Source of the DNA: an uncultured Anaeromusa sp.
GTDB lineage: Bacteria; Bacillota; Negativicutes; Anaeromusales; Anaeromusaceae
Direction of reading: 5' to 3'
DNA length: 64,000 nucleotides
NCBI RefSeq assembly: GCF_963668665.1
Contig: NZ_OY764902.1
Location: 1,491,501-1,555,500, forward strand
This document shows, piece by piece, positions 49,793-57,942 of this stretch; position 1 is the first letter of the stretch; the number at the start of each line of letters is the position of its first letter. The notes below the pieces were generated by a model. It was not told where the DNA came from. It made no database searches and saw only the letters and a list, made by a program, of their open reading frames with translations. The position numbers and the translations under genes are program-made.

Positions 49793-50029
49793 ATGACAAC
49801 GATGGAAAAGGTAAACAAGATCATTTTGGACTTGAAGAAGGGCAAGGTTACGGAGGATATGCTGCAGCCTTCGGCGGAATTGGCAAAGGATTTGCATATG
49901 GATTCGCTCGACATGGCGGAACTGCTGGTTATGGCGGAAGATGAATTTAAGGTGAAAATTTCTTTGGAAAAAGTAGGCGGTCTGAAAACCTTGGCTGACG
50001 CCGTGCAATATGTAGATAGCTTGATGTAA
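49793..50029 (+). CDS. Dedicated acyl carrier protein
   Basis: 78 aa with the phosphopantetheine attachment motif HMDSLDMAELLVMAEDEF (Ser of DSLD). Acidic four-helix fold. 18 bp after the GNAT gene, same operon; a terminator follows at once. The LHMDSLD motif identifies it as an ACP, but it is not next to primary fatty-acid genes, so a pathway-specific carrier is likely. Confidence 0.9.
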   Translation: MTTMEKVNKIILDLKKGKVTEDMLQPSAELAKDLHMDSLDMAELLVMAEDEFKVKISLEKVGGLKTLADAVQYVDSLM

Positions 50030-50040
50030 GTTAAAAATCC

Positions 50041-50073
50041 GCTGGCCTGCTGGCTGGCGGCTTTTTTTATTGT
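50041..50073 (+). terminator. Intrinsic terminator after the ACP gene
   Basis: CCGCTGGCC pairs with GGCTGGCGG (one mismatch), followed by CTTTTTTT. Confidence 0.75.
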
Positions 50074-50168
50074 TTTTGAATTTATTTTGAAAGCATATTT
50101 GCTGTATGGAAAAATATTGTTATACTAAGACACGTTAGATAGATGTTTTGTTTTATGGAGTGCTTTTC

Positions 50169-51674
50169 ATGCAGATAAAAAACCGATCCTTTTTGGAAAA
50201 ATTGTTGTTGGCGTGGGCCGTTGCCGGTATTGTTTTAGCGCTGGTAACCTCTGCGATGTATTTGCTTTGGCCGGGCTTTGGCGAGCAAGGAGAGGTCAAC
50301 TTTGCGTCAGTGGCCTGGCTGGTCAGCAACGGGCAGCCCCTTTATACGGACGTGGATGCAGCCGCACGATATAGTTTGCAGCATGGCCCGATTGTCTATT
50401 TGTTGATCGGCGGTATTATGCAACTGCTGGGGCCAAGCTATGTTACTGCTAAATTATCCGGTGTGGTCATGTTTTGGCTGATTTTGGGGCTGTCTTTTGT
50501 TATGTTTAAGAGAGCTGGCGGCAGAAGAAAAGCTTTGATTTTTACAGGTCTGGAAGCCTGGCTCTTGTTTCACTGGCACAACTCTTGTTATATTCGGCCG
50601 GATGCTATGCTGGTGGTTTGCATGCTGGTAAGTTTGTATGCCATTACCTGTATTCGAAACAAGACTCTTATGTTGGGAATCTGCGCCGTTGCTTTTGGTT
50701 TAATCATCAATCTTAAAGTTCACGGTGTTATTTATTTGCTGCCGCTGCTGGTGCTTTTAACTAAGTATCTGACGGTAAAGCGGTTTTGGGCAGCTGCGTT
50801 AGTAACGGCGTTTGTGAGTGGCTTTCCTTTTTTGCTGCCTCAGGTTTCTTTGGGCAATTATATTTTTTGGATTCAAACATCTGTGCAGTTGGCTGCGAGT
50901 GATCCAGTGTCTACTTTACGGAACTTTGCGCCTAAATTGGCGGCTATTTTGATTTTGGCCTTGCTTCCGTATTGCTTTGCGGCAGTGCGGGGTATTAGCT
51001 TGCGCAGCTATTGCCGACACAATAGGGTGGTGTTGGCGGCGTTGCTGTTGGGCATTTTAGCCGCTTCTATTATTGGTTCTAAGCCGGGAAGCGGCACCAA
51101 TCATCTCATGCCCCTCATTCCCTTTTATTGTTACTTGCTCCTACGGTTGAGCCAGGAAAAACCTGCTGCAGATGCGGCAGCAAGTACGGGATGGATCTGG
51201 AAACGCAGAATTTGCGGCATTGTTTTAGGAATGTTGTTTTTACTGGTTACCTTGGGGGGCGCCCACAAAGAACTAACGTTGTTGAAAATGGCGTTGACCG
51301 ATGACCGCGCGCCGATTCAACAAGAGCTGGCGGAAATTGAAAAAAGATACGCCGGTCAGACGATGGAAATCGGTTATGGTGAAAAAGGGAATCGCGTAAT
51401 TACAGATTGTATCCCACTGTTAGTGTTTCGCGGGCAGCCGTTGTTGATTGAAAAGGTTGCCTTGGGCGATATGCTGGCGGTGAAAGTCCCTATTCCTGCC
51501 GCTGCGGTACAGGCGTTGCGGGACGGATATATCCAGGTCTGGTTGATTCCTGCGGGACAAGAGCCATTTCCTTGGATTAGAGAAGAGGCCTTTGTGCAAG
51601 CTTTTTTACAGAACTATCGCTTAGAAGAGCGAACAACTCATTTTGACGTTTGGACCTATAAGCCCAAAATGTAA
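50169..51674 (+). CDS. Multi-spanning membrane glycosyltransferase-like protein
   Basis: 501 aa from ATG 50169 (TATGGAGTGCTTTTC site). About ten to twelve hydrophobic segments. The first external loop (EVNFASVAWLVSNGQPLYTDVDAAARYSLQHGPIVYLL) has the aspartate and Gly-Pro pattern seen in PMT/ArnT-type GT-C glycosyltransferases that use polyprenyl-linked sugars. A C-terminal soluble tail of about 120 residues follows. Possibly modifies lipid A, teichoic acid or glycoprotein; specificity not visible. Confidence 0.65.
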   Translation: MQIKNRSFLEKLLLAWAVAGIVLALVTSAMYLLWPGFGEQGEVNFASVAWLVSNGQPLYTDVDAAARYSLQHGPIVYLLIGGIMQLLGPSYVTAKLSGVVMFWLILGLSFVMFKRAGGRRKALIFTGLEAWLLFHWHNSCYIRPDAMLVVCMLVSLYAITCIRNKTLMLGICAVAFGLIINLKVHGVIYLLPLLVLLTKYLTVKRFWAAALVTAFVSGFPFLLPQVSLGNYIFWIQTSVQLAASDPVSTLRNFAPKLAAILILALLPYCFAAVRGISLRSYCRHNRVVLAALLLGILAASIIGSKPGSGTNHLMPLIPFYCYLLLRLSQEKPAADAAASTGWIWKRRICGIVLGMLFLLVTLGGAHKELTLLKMALTDDRAPIQQELAEIEKRYAGQTMEIGYGEKGNRVITDCIPLLVFRGQPLLIEKVALGDMLAVKVPIPAAAVQALRDGYIQVWLIPAGQEPFPWIREEAFVQAFLQNYRLEERTTHFDVWTYKPKM

Positions 51675-51723
51675 AAAGAAGAATCGTTGGCTGAATTTGG
51701 CGCAACGGTTCTTCTTCTTTTTG
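51674..51723. terminator. Bidirectional terminator
   Basis: AAAGAAGAATCGTTG pairs with CAACGGTTCTTCTTT across an 11-nt loop, with A and T runs outside, between convergent genes. Confidence 0.75.
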
Positions 51724-51754
51724 TATTCTTTATCATAGCGGTTACTGCTGCTTG

Positions 51755-52633
51755 TTAGGGCAGTGACGGATAGGTGAAAAGCAGGAAATGAGCGGTATTT
51801 AACGCAAAATGCAGTAAGATAGAAGCTTCAATACAGCCTGTTTTTTGATAGACCCAGCCGTAACCTAGGCCCGCAAGGGTGACGAAGGCTACATACAGCG
51901 GTCCGCCGGCAAAATGAGAGAGACCATAGACTAAGGAAGCCAGCGCAAGGGGAAGTTCTTGTTGCAAGGGACGGTTTTTCCAAAGAAGGGCGAGCTGTTG
52001 CTGCAAGAAGCCGCGGAAAAAGGCCTCTTCTGCAGTGCAGACAAAGAGCAGGTTCGTGAGCATCCATAATAAAGTATAAGATGGCAGCTTAGGGTCCCAG
52101 TGGACTTTGCCGGAGGCAAGAGCCAAAATAAAAATGAGGAGTAAAAAAAGAAGACTGCGGGAGAGCAAAACCTGCAAGAGTTGATGCCATTCTTGGCGTC
52201 TGGAAAGTCTGGGAACACACCAGCCAAGAAGACCTAAAGCGACGAGGGTTTTATCCAAATTTAGATACATGGTGAAAGGAAGCCCGTCGGTGCTGACGGC
52301 CATGGCATCAAGAACTTTGAGATTTTGAAAGCCCGGCAATAAATGAGCGCCTAAGAGTAGGGACAAGGCGGCGAGTAGAAGTGTGAGCCATTTTTTCTTG
52401 GCTCCCGTCGTCCGTGAAAAGAGGTAAGCGATAAAAAGATATAAAACGGCTAGTCCCAGGCCGAGCGGAGTCAGCTGGCCGCTTATAAGTGCGATAAAGC
52501 CTGCGGAAGCGGCCAGGATAAGCCAAAGAGGTTGGCCCCATATAGAAGCTGGAAACCACAGGCAGGCGACGGCAAGATAGAGAACGCTATAGCAAAGAAG
52601 CGTGGAAAATGAATAGGGCAGCGAGATGTCCAT
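51755..52633 (-). CDS. CPBP-family intramembrane metalloprotease
   Basis: 292 aa from ATG 52633 (GAGGAGGCACTACGA site). About eight TM helices. The Abi/CPBP motifs lie in the C-terminal third: EEAFFRGFLQQQ (E-E-x-x-x-R, metal/catalytic Glu), SLVYGLSHFAGG and LHFALNTAHFL (His and Asn). Such proteases act on prenylated or membrane peptides and on bacteriocin immunity; the substrate here is unknown. Confidence 0.88.
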   Translation of the reverse strand: MDISLPYSFSTLLCYSVLYLAVACLWFPASIWGQPLWLILAASAGFIALISGQLTPLGLGLAVLYLFIAYLFSRTTGAKKKWLTLLLAALSLLLGAHLLPGFQNLKVLDAMAVSTDGLPFTMYLNLDKTLVALGLLGWCVPRLSRRQEWHQLLQVLLSRSLLFLLLIFILALASGKVHWDPKLPSYTLLWMLTNLLFVCTAEEAFFRGFLQQQLALLWKNRPLQQELPLALASLVYGLSHFAGGPLYVAFVTLAGLGYGWVYQKTGCIEASILLHFALNTAHFLLFTYPSLP

Positions 52634-52781
52634 TTCGTAGTGCCTCCTCAAAAGCGGTTGTCTGAAAAATTTTATTAAAACGCAAATCCTGCAGGCGGCG
52701 TATTCGGAGCAGGATTTTCGATAGGAATCAAGAAGGTTCTAAACTATGAATATAGATAGAACAGGAGCGTGAAGTAGGAAG

Positions 52782-53306
52782 ATGAAAACACGAAGCGCAA
52801 TGGTTAAAATGCTTTTTTTGACGTGTTGTTTCTTGGTGGCTTTGACGACTGCCTGTGCGGCTGGCGGCGCGAATGCGGGCGATAAGTGGACTCCGCGTGA
52901 TCTGCCGCTGTTGGACGGGACGCCGGTGACGCTGGCGCCGGAGAAGGATAAGATTCTGGTGCTCAATTTCTTTGCTACTTGGTGTCCGTATTGTGTACGA
53001 GAATTGCCGGAATTCAACCAAGTACACTTAAAGTATCAAGACAAGATAAAAATGTATGTTATTGACGTGTGGGAAACACCGGAGAAGGCCAATGCCTTTA
53101 TGTATCAAAACGGATATCAAATTCCGACGCTTTTTGACAATACGAATAAAGCTTTGACAAATGACTTGGGCATTCGCGGTATACCGGTGACCTTGATTAT
53201 CGACGAGGAAGGCACTATCCGGATACGGAAAGATGGTATGATGCCTCCAGGACATTTGGAGAAAGCCATCCAGCAGGTTATGAGAAAAAATGAGGCAGTA
53301 AAATGA
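52782..53306 (+). CDS. TlpA/ResA-like thiol-disulfide oxidoreductase, exported
   Basis: 174 aa. Signal sequence at residues 1-27 (FLTCCFLVALTTAC), possibly an imperfect lipobox. Thioredoxin fold with active site FFATWCPYCVRELPEF and a cis-Pro in GIRGIPVTLIIDEEG. Membrane-tethered reductants of this type serve cytochrome c maturation or reduce specific exported partners. It overlaps the next small gene by ATGA, and that peptide has exactly two cysteines, an attractive substrate. Confidence 0.9.
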   Translation: MKTRSAMVKMLFLTCCFLVALTTACAAGGANAGDKWTPRDLPLLDGTPVTLAPEKDKILVLNFFATWCPYCVRELPEFNQVHLKYQDKIKMYVIDVWETPEKANAFMYQNGYQIPTLFDNTNKALTNDLGIRGIPVTLIIDEEGTIRIRKDGMMPPGHLEKAIQQVMRKNEAVK

Positions 53307-53494
53307 AGAAATACCTAGCAATGATGTTGCTGGCGTTGTCTTTACTTAGCAGCAGTGTCGCGTTGGCGGGCGCCGGGGAGCCGCCTCCGCCAGGAAATGC
53401 CGGCGATGCCAATGGCAATGACGATTGCAAGGATGGCATTTGCATCCTTAAAGAGCAGCCGGGCGAGCCAGGGGAAGGAACAAAGAGTAACTGA
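53303..53494 (+). CDS. Secreted 63-residue peptide with two cysteines
   Basis: Signal peptide at residues 1-22 (LAMMLLALSLLSSSVALA-G), mature part about 40 residues, rich in Gly, Pro, Asn and Asp. It contains one C-K-D-G-I-C loop (DDCKDGICIL). The start overlaps the stop of the TlpA-like gene (ATGA), so the two are translationally coupled. I do not recognise the family. Being made together with a disulfide oxidoreductase suggests the CxxxxC pair is its target. A strong terminator follows. Confidence 0.65.
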   Translation: MKKYLAMMLLALSLLSSSVALAGAGEPPPPGNAGDANGNDDCKDGICILKEQPGEPGEGTKSN

Positions 53495-53530
53495 GTAACG
53501 GCGGGTACGCAGAGGGCTAAAGAAATAAAC

Positions 53531-53579
53531 GCCGGCCTTCTTCACAGCTAATGAACGCTGCGGAGAAGGCCGGTTTTTT
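53531..53579 (+). terminator. Intrinsic terminator
   Basis: CCGGCCTTCT (53532-53541) pairs with AGAAGGCCGG (53564-53573), followed by T6. Confidence 0.88.
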
Positions 53580-53665
53580 CGCTATACCAGAGTTTATAAG
53601 TTTTTACGGATGAAAAGCCTAGGGTCATCAAGCGGTAGGAGCTTCTATATAAACGGCGGCATAAC

Positions 53666-53818
53666 TGTATTTGAGACAAGATTTCCGCGCGACTCGCAAA
53701 AATAGGAGTCGCCGGCAGTTACGCGAACTCGCTGGCGCTCAGACATACGAAACTTTTCTCCGTCGCCTCCTGTTTTTGAGTCCTGCGGACCGTCTTGCTC
53801 CAAAAAGTCTCAAATACA
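53666..53818. repeat. Palindrome-bounded intergenic element
   Basis: TGTATTTGAGAC (53666-53677) and its exact inverse GTCTCAAATACA (53807-53818) bound about 153 bp of GC-rich sequence (GCGAACTCGCTGGCGCTCAGAC and following) with no convincing frame. A frame of 76 codons can be read on the plus strand (53671-53901), but it has no ribosome site and atypical composition. It looks like a small interspersed repeat. The flanking 53580-53665 and 53819-53893 hold nothing recognisable. Confidence 0.5.
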
Positions 53819-53893
53819 ATCACGGCCACCGTAGCCTCATTGGCTCCCTCCCTTTACTCCTGTTCCAATCCCGTACTCCTCTGGTCTTATCTG

Positions 53894-54496
53894 TTACTTA
53901 AGGAGCCCCAAGGCCTGTTTGGCCAGGCGATCCGCCAGCTCGTTTCCTTCTACGCCTGTATGACCGGCTACTTTGCAGAAAGTCACCCAGCTAAGGCGCT
54001 GCGAGGCAAACTCGGCATACCAGGCAGTGAACGGGTTTTTAGCCTGCCATTCTTTTGTAGCCCATTTGGCTAGGCCGCTATAGTCATGATGAATCGAGAT
54101 AGGCTGAACACCAGTCTCTTCCGCCCACTGGATAGCCATAGTGGCTCCGGCTAGCTCTCCAGCTACATTGCGCATTTTCGCCGCTTCGGGATCTTCGCCG
54201 ACGCCGCTGTCGGAGTGAGTCAAATTTCCGTCTTCATAGACGGCAAAGGCCCAGCTGTATTGGCCTTTGCTGAAGCTGCCGTCGACATAGATATGTATGC
54301 CTGCAGGATTTTCTTCCGTTGTGGCCGCCGTCGAAATTTGATCGTTCATAAAAGCAACAGCCTCTTCTTTAGTAGGAAATCCTTTAAAAGCGGCATTGGG
54401 ATAGCCGCTGACCTGTTTTTGACACTCCGGCCAATTCGTATAGATGCCGGGAATTCGTCCTTCACGGACGGCGTAGAATTTATTCTTGCCAGCCAT
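53894..54496 (-). CDS. rnhA: Ribonuclease HI with N-terminal RNA/DNA-hybrid-binding domain
   Basis: 200 aa from ATG 54496 (AGGAGCTTCTACT site). Residues 1-50 are the eukaryote-like hybrid-binding (caulimovirus viroplasmin) domain: KNKFYAVREGRIPGIYTNWPECQ, VSGYPNAAFKGFPTKEEAV. The catalytic domain begins HIYVDGSFSK (first Asp) and holds E in NVAGELAGATMA, D in HHDYSGLAKWA and D in GNELADRLAKQA, the DEDD set. It removes RNA from hybrids. Confidence 0.95.
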   Translation of the reverse strand: MAGKNKFYAVREGRIPGIYTNWPECQKQVSGYPNAAFKGFPTKEEAVAFMNDQISTAATTEENPAGIHIYVDGSFSKGQYSWAFAVYEDGNLTHSDSGVGEDPEAAKMRNVAGELAGATMAIQWAEETGVQPISIHHDYSGLAKWATKEWQAKNPFTAWYAEFASQRLSWVTFCKVAGHTGVEGNELADRLAKQALGLLK

Positions 54497-54647
54497 AGTA
54501 GAAGCTCCTCTCCTTAACTTGCTTCTACTATACAGGATACAGCGCGGCAGCGCCAGCAATTTTGCGTGTGCGGAAATCTCTATTCCCTCTGTCGTACCCT
54601 CCTTTTACTCCCTCTACTCTTGTTCAAAACTTCGTGTCCCATTGTAA

Positions 54648-54890
54648 TCAGCAAATCTTGCCTGCCAAATGCGCGCGCTCCGCTTGTTCTTCGGCGTAAT
54701 ACCAGCGAACAGAGCTGCCGATGATGCAGCGTACGGCGTCTAGTTTTCCTTCATTGGCCATTTTGCGCATTTTTTGCACGTCAAAGCCGTTGGTGGAAAA
54801 ATAGCTTGCCGAGATGAAGCCGCGATGCAAAAGCTGTTTGCGGTACCGTTCGGAATCCCGTCTGTCCAGTTCTACTTGCCAAATCGCCAT
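54648..54890 (-). CDS. Small hypothetical protein
   Basis: 80 aa from ATG 54890, about 11 nt after GAGAGGA; upstream in-frame ATG at 54902 is the alternative. Sequence starts MAIWQVELDRRDSERYRKQL, then a helix-rich body with a KMRKMANEGKLDAVRCIIGSSVRWYYAEEQAER stretch that resembles DNA-binding excisionase-like or MerR-like winged folds only loosely. No confident family. Isolated gene. Confidence 0.5.
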   Translation of the reverse strand: MAIWQVELDRRDSERYRKQLLHRGFISASYFSTNGFDVQKMRKMANEGKLDAVRCIIGSSVRWYYAEEQAERAHLAGKIC

Positions 54891-54971
54891 AATATTTACC
54901 ATCCTCTCTCGTTTTGCTGTAAGCATTTTTCAAAGAGAATTATAAGAAGCTGTGAATACAGCGGCGGTTTC

Positions 54972-55709
54972 TTAACTGTTGGCTGCTTCGTTTTGCTGAC
55001 TCCAACCGGCAAAGGCGGGCCGTAAGGCTAAGCGGCTGGAAAAACGCTCTAAGAGACCTGCGGTGCAGCGCTGCGCCAGGGGTAGCAGAATCTGTGTGGC
55101 TTGGTGGTAGTCGGCTGCGCTTGCTCCTTGGGAGGTGCGCGCATATAAAGCGCTTGCCTGTTCGGCGTTTTGCAGCAGCCAAGCAAGGGGGTCTTGGCGG
55201 GTATAATAAAGACCGCCTGCCTGCGCCTTGTATTGATGGCGGTGGCTGGCGGCCCAGGTTTCATATTCTTTATGTCCGTCGAAAAGCTGTGCTTGGGCAT
55301 GATGAGGCACACAAAGATCCTGCAGCAAATGGGCGGCAGCGCCTAAAAAGAAAGCCGCCTGTTTTTCGTCAGCGCCTTTGGCGACGCTGACGGCTTTTTC
55401 AAAGTAGGTCTGAAATTCCTCCAATGCGGAGTGAAAACGCCAAAGGCCTCTGTTGTTCAGAGGCTGCAAATAATGGTGTATGTTTTTCCAGTCTGCATCA
55501 GCCCAAACTGCGCCACGATTAAAAGAGGAAAGGTGTCGGCGCAGCCAGGAACCTTCCCAAGTACAGCCGTCGGCCAGCAAAATGCGCGCCGCTTGACGAT
55601 TAATAAAGCAATGCGTCAAGGCCGGACGGTCAAACCAGTGCTGTACGCTGCCGGCTATCGTTAGCAGCCAGTTTTCTGGTGACGATAAGGACAAACTTCC
55701 GTAGTTCAC
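54972..55709 (-). CDS. Zinc-dependent phospholipase C-like protein
   Basis: 245 aa. Helical bundle with the zinc-PLC/S1-P1 nuclease-like pattern of metal ligands: THCFINRQAARIL (His), WADADWKNIHHYL (Asp, His), FLGAAAHLLQDLCVPHHAQ (His, Asp, His) and FDGHKEYETWA (His, Glu). Spacing fits the clostridial alpha-toxin/PLC N-terminal domain. No signal peptide is visible, so the protein may be cytoplasmic or the true start lies elsewhere. No C-terminal membrane-binding domain. Confidence 0.75.
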   Translation of the reverse strand: MNYGSLSLSSPENWLLTIAGSVQHWFDRPALTHCFINRQAARILLADGCTWEGSWLRRHLSSFNRGAVWADADWKNIHHYLQPLNNRGLWRFHSALEEFQTYFEKAVSVAKGADEKQAAFFLGAAAHLLQDLCVPHHAQAQLFDGHKEYETWAASHRHQYKAQAGGLYYTRQDPLAWLLQNAEQASALYARTSQGASAADYHQATQILLPLAQRCTAGLLERFSSRLALRPAFAGWSQQNEAANS

Positions 55710-55909
55710 ACCTATCTCCTCCTTTTTTGGCGGGCCTTAGCAAGGCAAGAGGTAAGTCACAGTTCGTAGGCTTATAGTAACCATAGCACAGGAACGACAA
55801 AATTGCGTTAACCACAGGTTAAGGTTTGATTAAAGAAGTCTATAGAAAATACAAAACGGGCCAGTAACGTACGGAATATACAAACTTTTTGTTAAGTGTA
55901 TCTTTGGTG

Positions 55910-55938
55910 TTGACACTTATTTTTTTTCATGATATACT
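55910..55938 (+). promoter_or_regulatory. Consensus sigma-A promoter of the nif cluster
   Basis: TTGACA (55910-55915), exact 17-nt spacer, TATACT (55933-55938). Start about 55945, giving a leader of about 370 nt before nifH. No sigma-54 element (GG-N10-GC) was noticed. The rest of 55710-55909 is the upstream region of the divergent phospholipase gene. Confidence 0.8.
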
Positions 55939-55967
55939 CGGCACAAATAAAAGAGTTACGGCGTAGA

Positions 55968-55999
55968 AGCCGGCCAAGCCTATGGTTTGGCCGGCTTTT
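55968..55999 (+). terminator. First leader terminator of the nif cluster (candidate attenuator)
   Basis: GCCGGCCAAGC pairs with GTTTGGCCGGC (one wobble), then TTTT. A short upstream hairpin CGGC-GTAGAA-GCCG (55959-55972) shares bases with its 5' arm, so the two cannot form together. Confidence 0.65.
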
Positions 56000-56014
56000 G
56001 CGTTTCCAGCGCTG

Positions 56015-56054
56015 ACGCGGATAAGCAGGAAAAGTTCTGTTTAGCCGCGTTTTG
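56015..56054 (+). terminator. Second leader hairpin followed by T-run
   Basis: ACGCGG-A-TAAGCAG pairs with CTGTTTA-G-CCGCGT (one wobble), followed by TTT. It is the second terminator-like structure in the nifH leader. Confidence 0.5.
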
Positions 56055-56159
56055 CGCATAATTAGGAAGCAAAATTGCAATAGGCGCCTTGAAAAGAGCG
56101 GATGCAAAGCGTTTACAGCAAAGGAGGTGAGGCTGCTGCAGGCAGAGGGGAAGGCACAA

Positions 56160-56213
56160 ATGAAAAAAGCCGAAAGAGTATGGCACTACTCTTTCGGCGG
56201 GGGCTTGTCGTGA
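56160..56213 (+). CDS. Putative 17-residue leader peptide upstream of nifH
   Basis: ATG 56160 lies about 9 nt after AGGGGAAGG and opens MKKAERVWHYSFGGGLS followed by TGA. The coding sequence contains a perfect 12-bp hairpin, GCCGAAAGAGTA/TACTCTTTCGGC (56169-56198), so ribosome passage would melt it. On the minus strand the same hairpin is followed by T6 and could act as a terminator. The conserved-looking aromatic run (WHYSF) is suggestive, but translation is not shown. Confidence 0.4.
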   Translation: MKKAERVWHYSFGGGLS

Positions 56214-56283
56214 ATCCCGAGGGGGGCTTCTTTGACATACCCATTTCATTATAGCCTCCTGTTAAAAGATTTTCAAGAAATAG

Positions 56284-57135
<852 letters not shown>

Positions 57136-57165
57136 GCAAAACGCTAACAAAAAGGAGTGAAGTCT

Positions 57166-57492
57166 ATGTTGTTGGTAAGAGCGATTGTTCGTCCGGAAAA
57201 GCGGGATGAAGTGCTATATGAGCTGTCTACGGCCGGCTTTCACGCGGCAACGGTCATTGATGTTATGGGCCGCGGCAAGCAAAAAGGCATCAAAATTGGC
57301 AGCATTGTTTACGATGAAATTCCCAAAGTGATGATTTTGATGGCGGTGCGGGACGAGGACAAGGACGATGTGGTCAGCGTGATCATGCGCGCCGCCAAAA
57401 CCAGCGATTCCGGCGCTTTTGGGGACGGCAAGATTTTTATCACGCCTATCGAAGAGGCCTATACGGTATCCTCCGCAGCCACTGGGCTGTAG
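57166..57492 (+). CDS. nifI1: Nitrogenase-linked PII protein 1
   Basis: 108 aa from ATG 57166. PII-family fold with LLVRAIVRPEKRDEVLYEL, GRGKQKGIKIGSIVYDEIPKVMI (short T-loop type, no uridylylation Tyr in the classic place) and FGDGKIFITPIEEAYTV. Sits between nifH and nifD with nifI2, the arrangement of methanogens and anaerobic bacteria. There NifI1-NifI2 bind NifDK and switch off activity when ammonium rises, sensed as 2-oxoglutarate/ADP. Confidence 0.93.
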   Translation: MLLVRAIVRPEKRDEVLYELSTAGFHAATVIDVMGRGKQKGIKIGSIVYDEIPKVMILMAVRDEDKDDVVSVIMRAAKTSDSGAFGDGKIFITPIEEAYTVSSAATGL

Positions 57493-57510
57493 AAAGGAGT
57501 AGTGCTGTCT

Positions 57511-57921
57511 ATGAAAGAGATTATTGCCATTGTGCGTATGAATAAGACCAATGCCACGAAAAAGGCTCTGGTAGAAAGCGGAGCCGCCGGTTTTACGGCC
57601 ACTAAGGTGCTGGGGCGGGGCAAACTGGTAGATGATCCAGCGGTGATTGCCGCCCGCAAAGCGGATTTGATGCGTCTGGCGGAAGAAGAGGACATGCGCG
57701 AGGCGGAGGTGCTGATTGACGGTTTTTTGGACGGCACTCGCCTGTTTCCGCGGCGTATGTTCAATGTCATTGCTCATGATGCCGATGTGGAGAAAATTGT
57801 GAAATCGATTATTGCTGCCAACCAGACCAACAACCAAGTAGGAGACGGCAAAATATTCATTCTGCCACTACTGGATGCGTACCGGGTGCGTACGGCGGAA
57901 AAAGGCGACGCAGCGATTTAA
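57511..57921 (+). CDS. nifI2: Nitrogenase-linked PII protein 2
   Basis: 136 aa from ATG 57511. PII fold beginning MKEIIAIVRMNKTNATKKAL, with the enlarged T-loop typical of NifI2 (LVDDPAVIAARKADLMRL, EDMREAEVLIDGFLDGTRLFPRRM) and closing QVGDGKIFILPLLDAYRVRT. Partner of NifI1 in post-translational nitrogenase inhibition. Confidence 0.93.
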   Translation: MKEIIAIVRMNKTNATKKALVESGAAGFTATKVLGRGKLVDDPAVIAARKADLMRLAEEEDMREAEVLIDGFLDGTRLFPRRMFNVIAHDADVEKIVKSIIAANQTNNQVGDGKIFILPLLDAYRVRTAEKGDAAI

Positions 57922-57942
57922 GAGACAAGGAGGGACGCCATC

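Noticed and set aside
53671..53901. 76-codon open frame in the gap before rnhA
   Set aside because: No ribosome site, composition unlike neighbouring genes, and it covers a palindrome-bounded repeat-like element.
55945..55999. ANTAR-type antitermination motif in the nif leader
   Set aside because: The hairpin loops lack the expected A1/G4 hexaloop pattern as far as I can see, so I left it as an unspecified attenuator.
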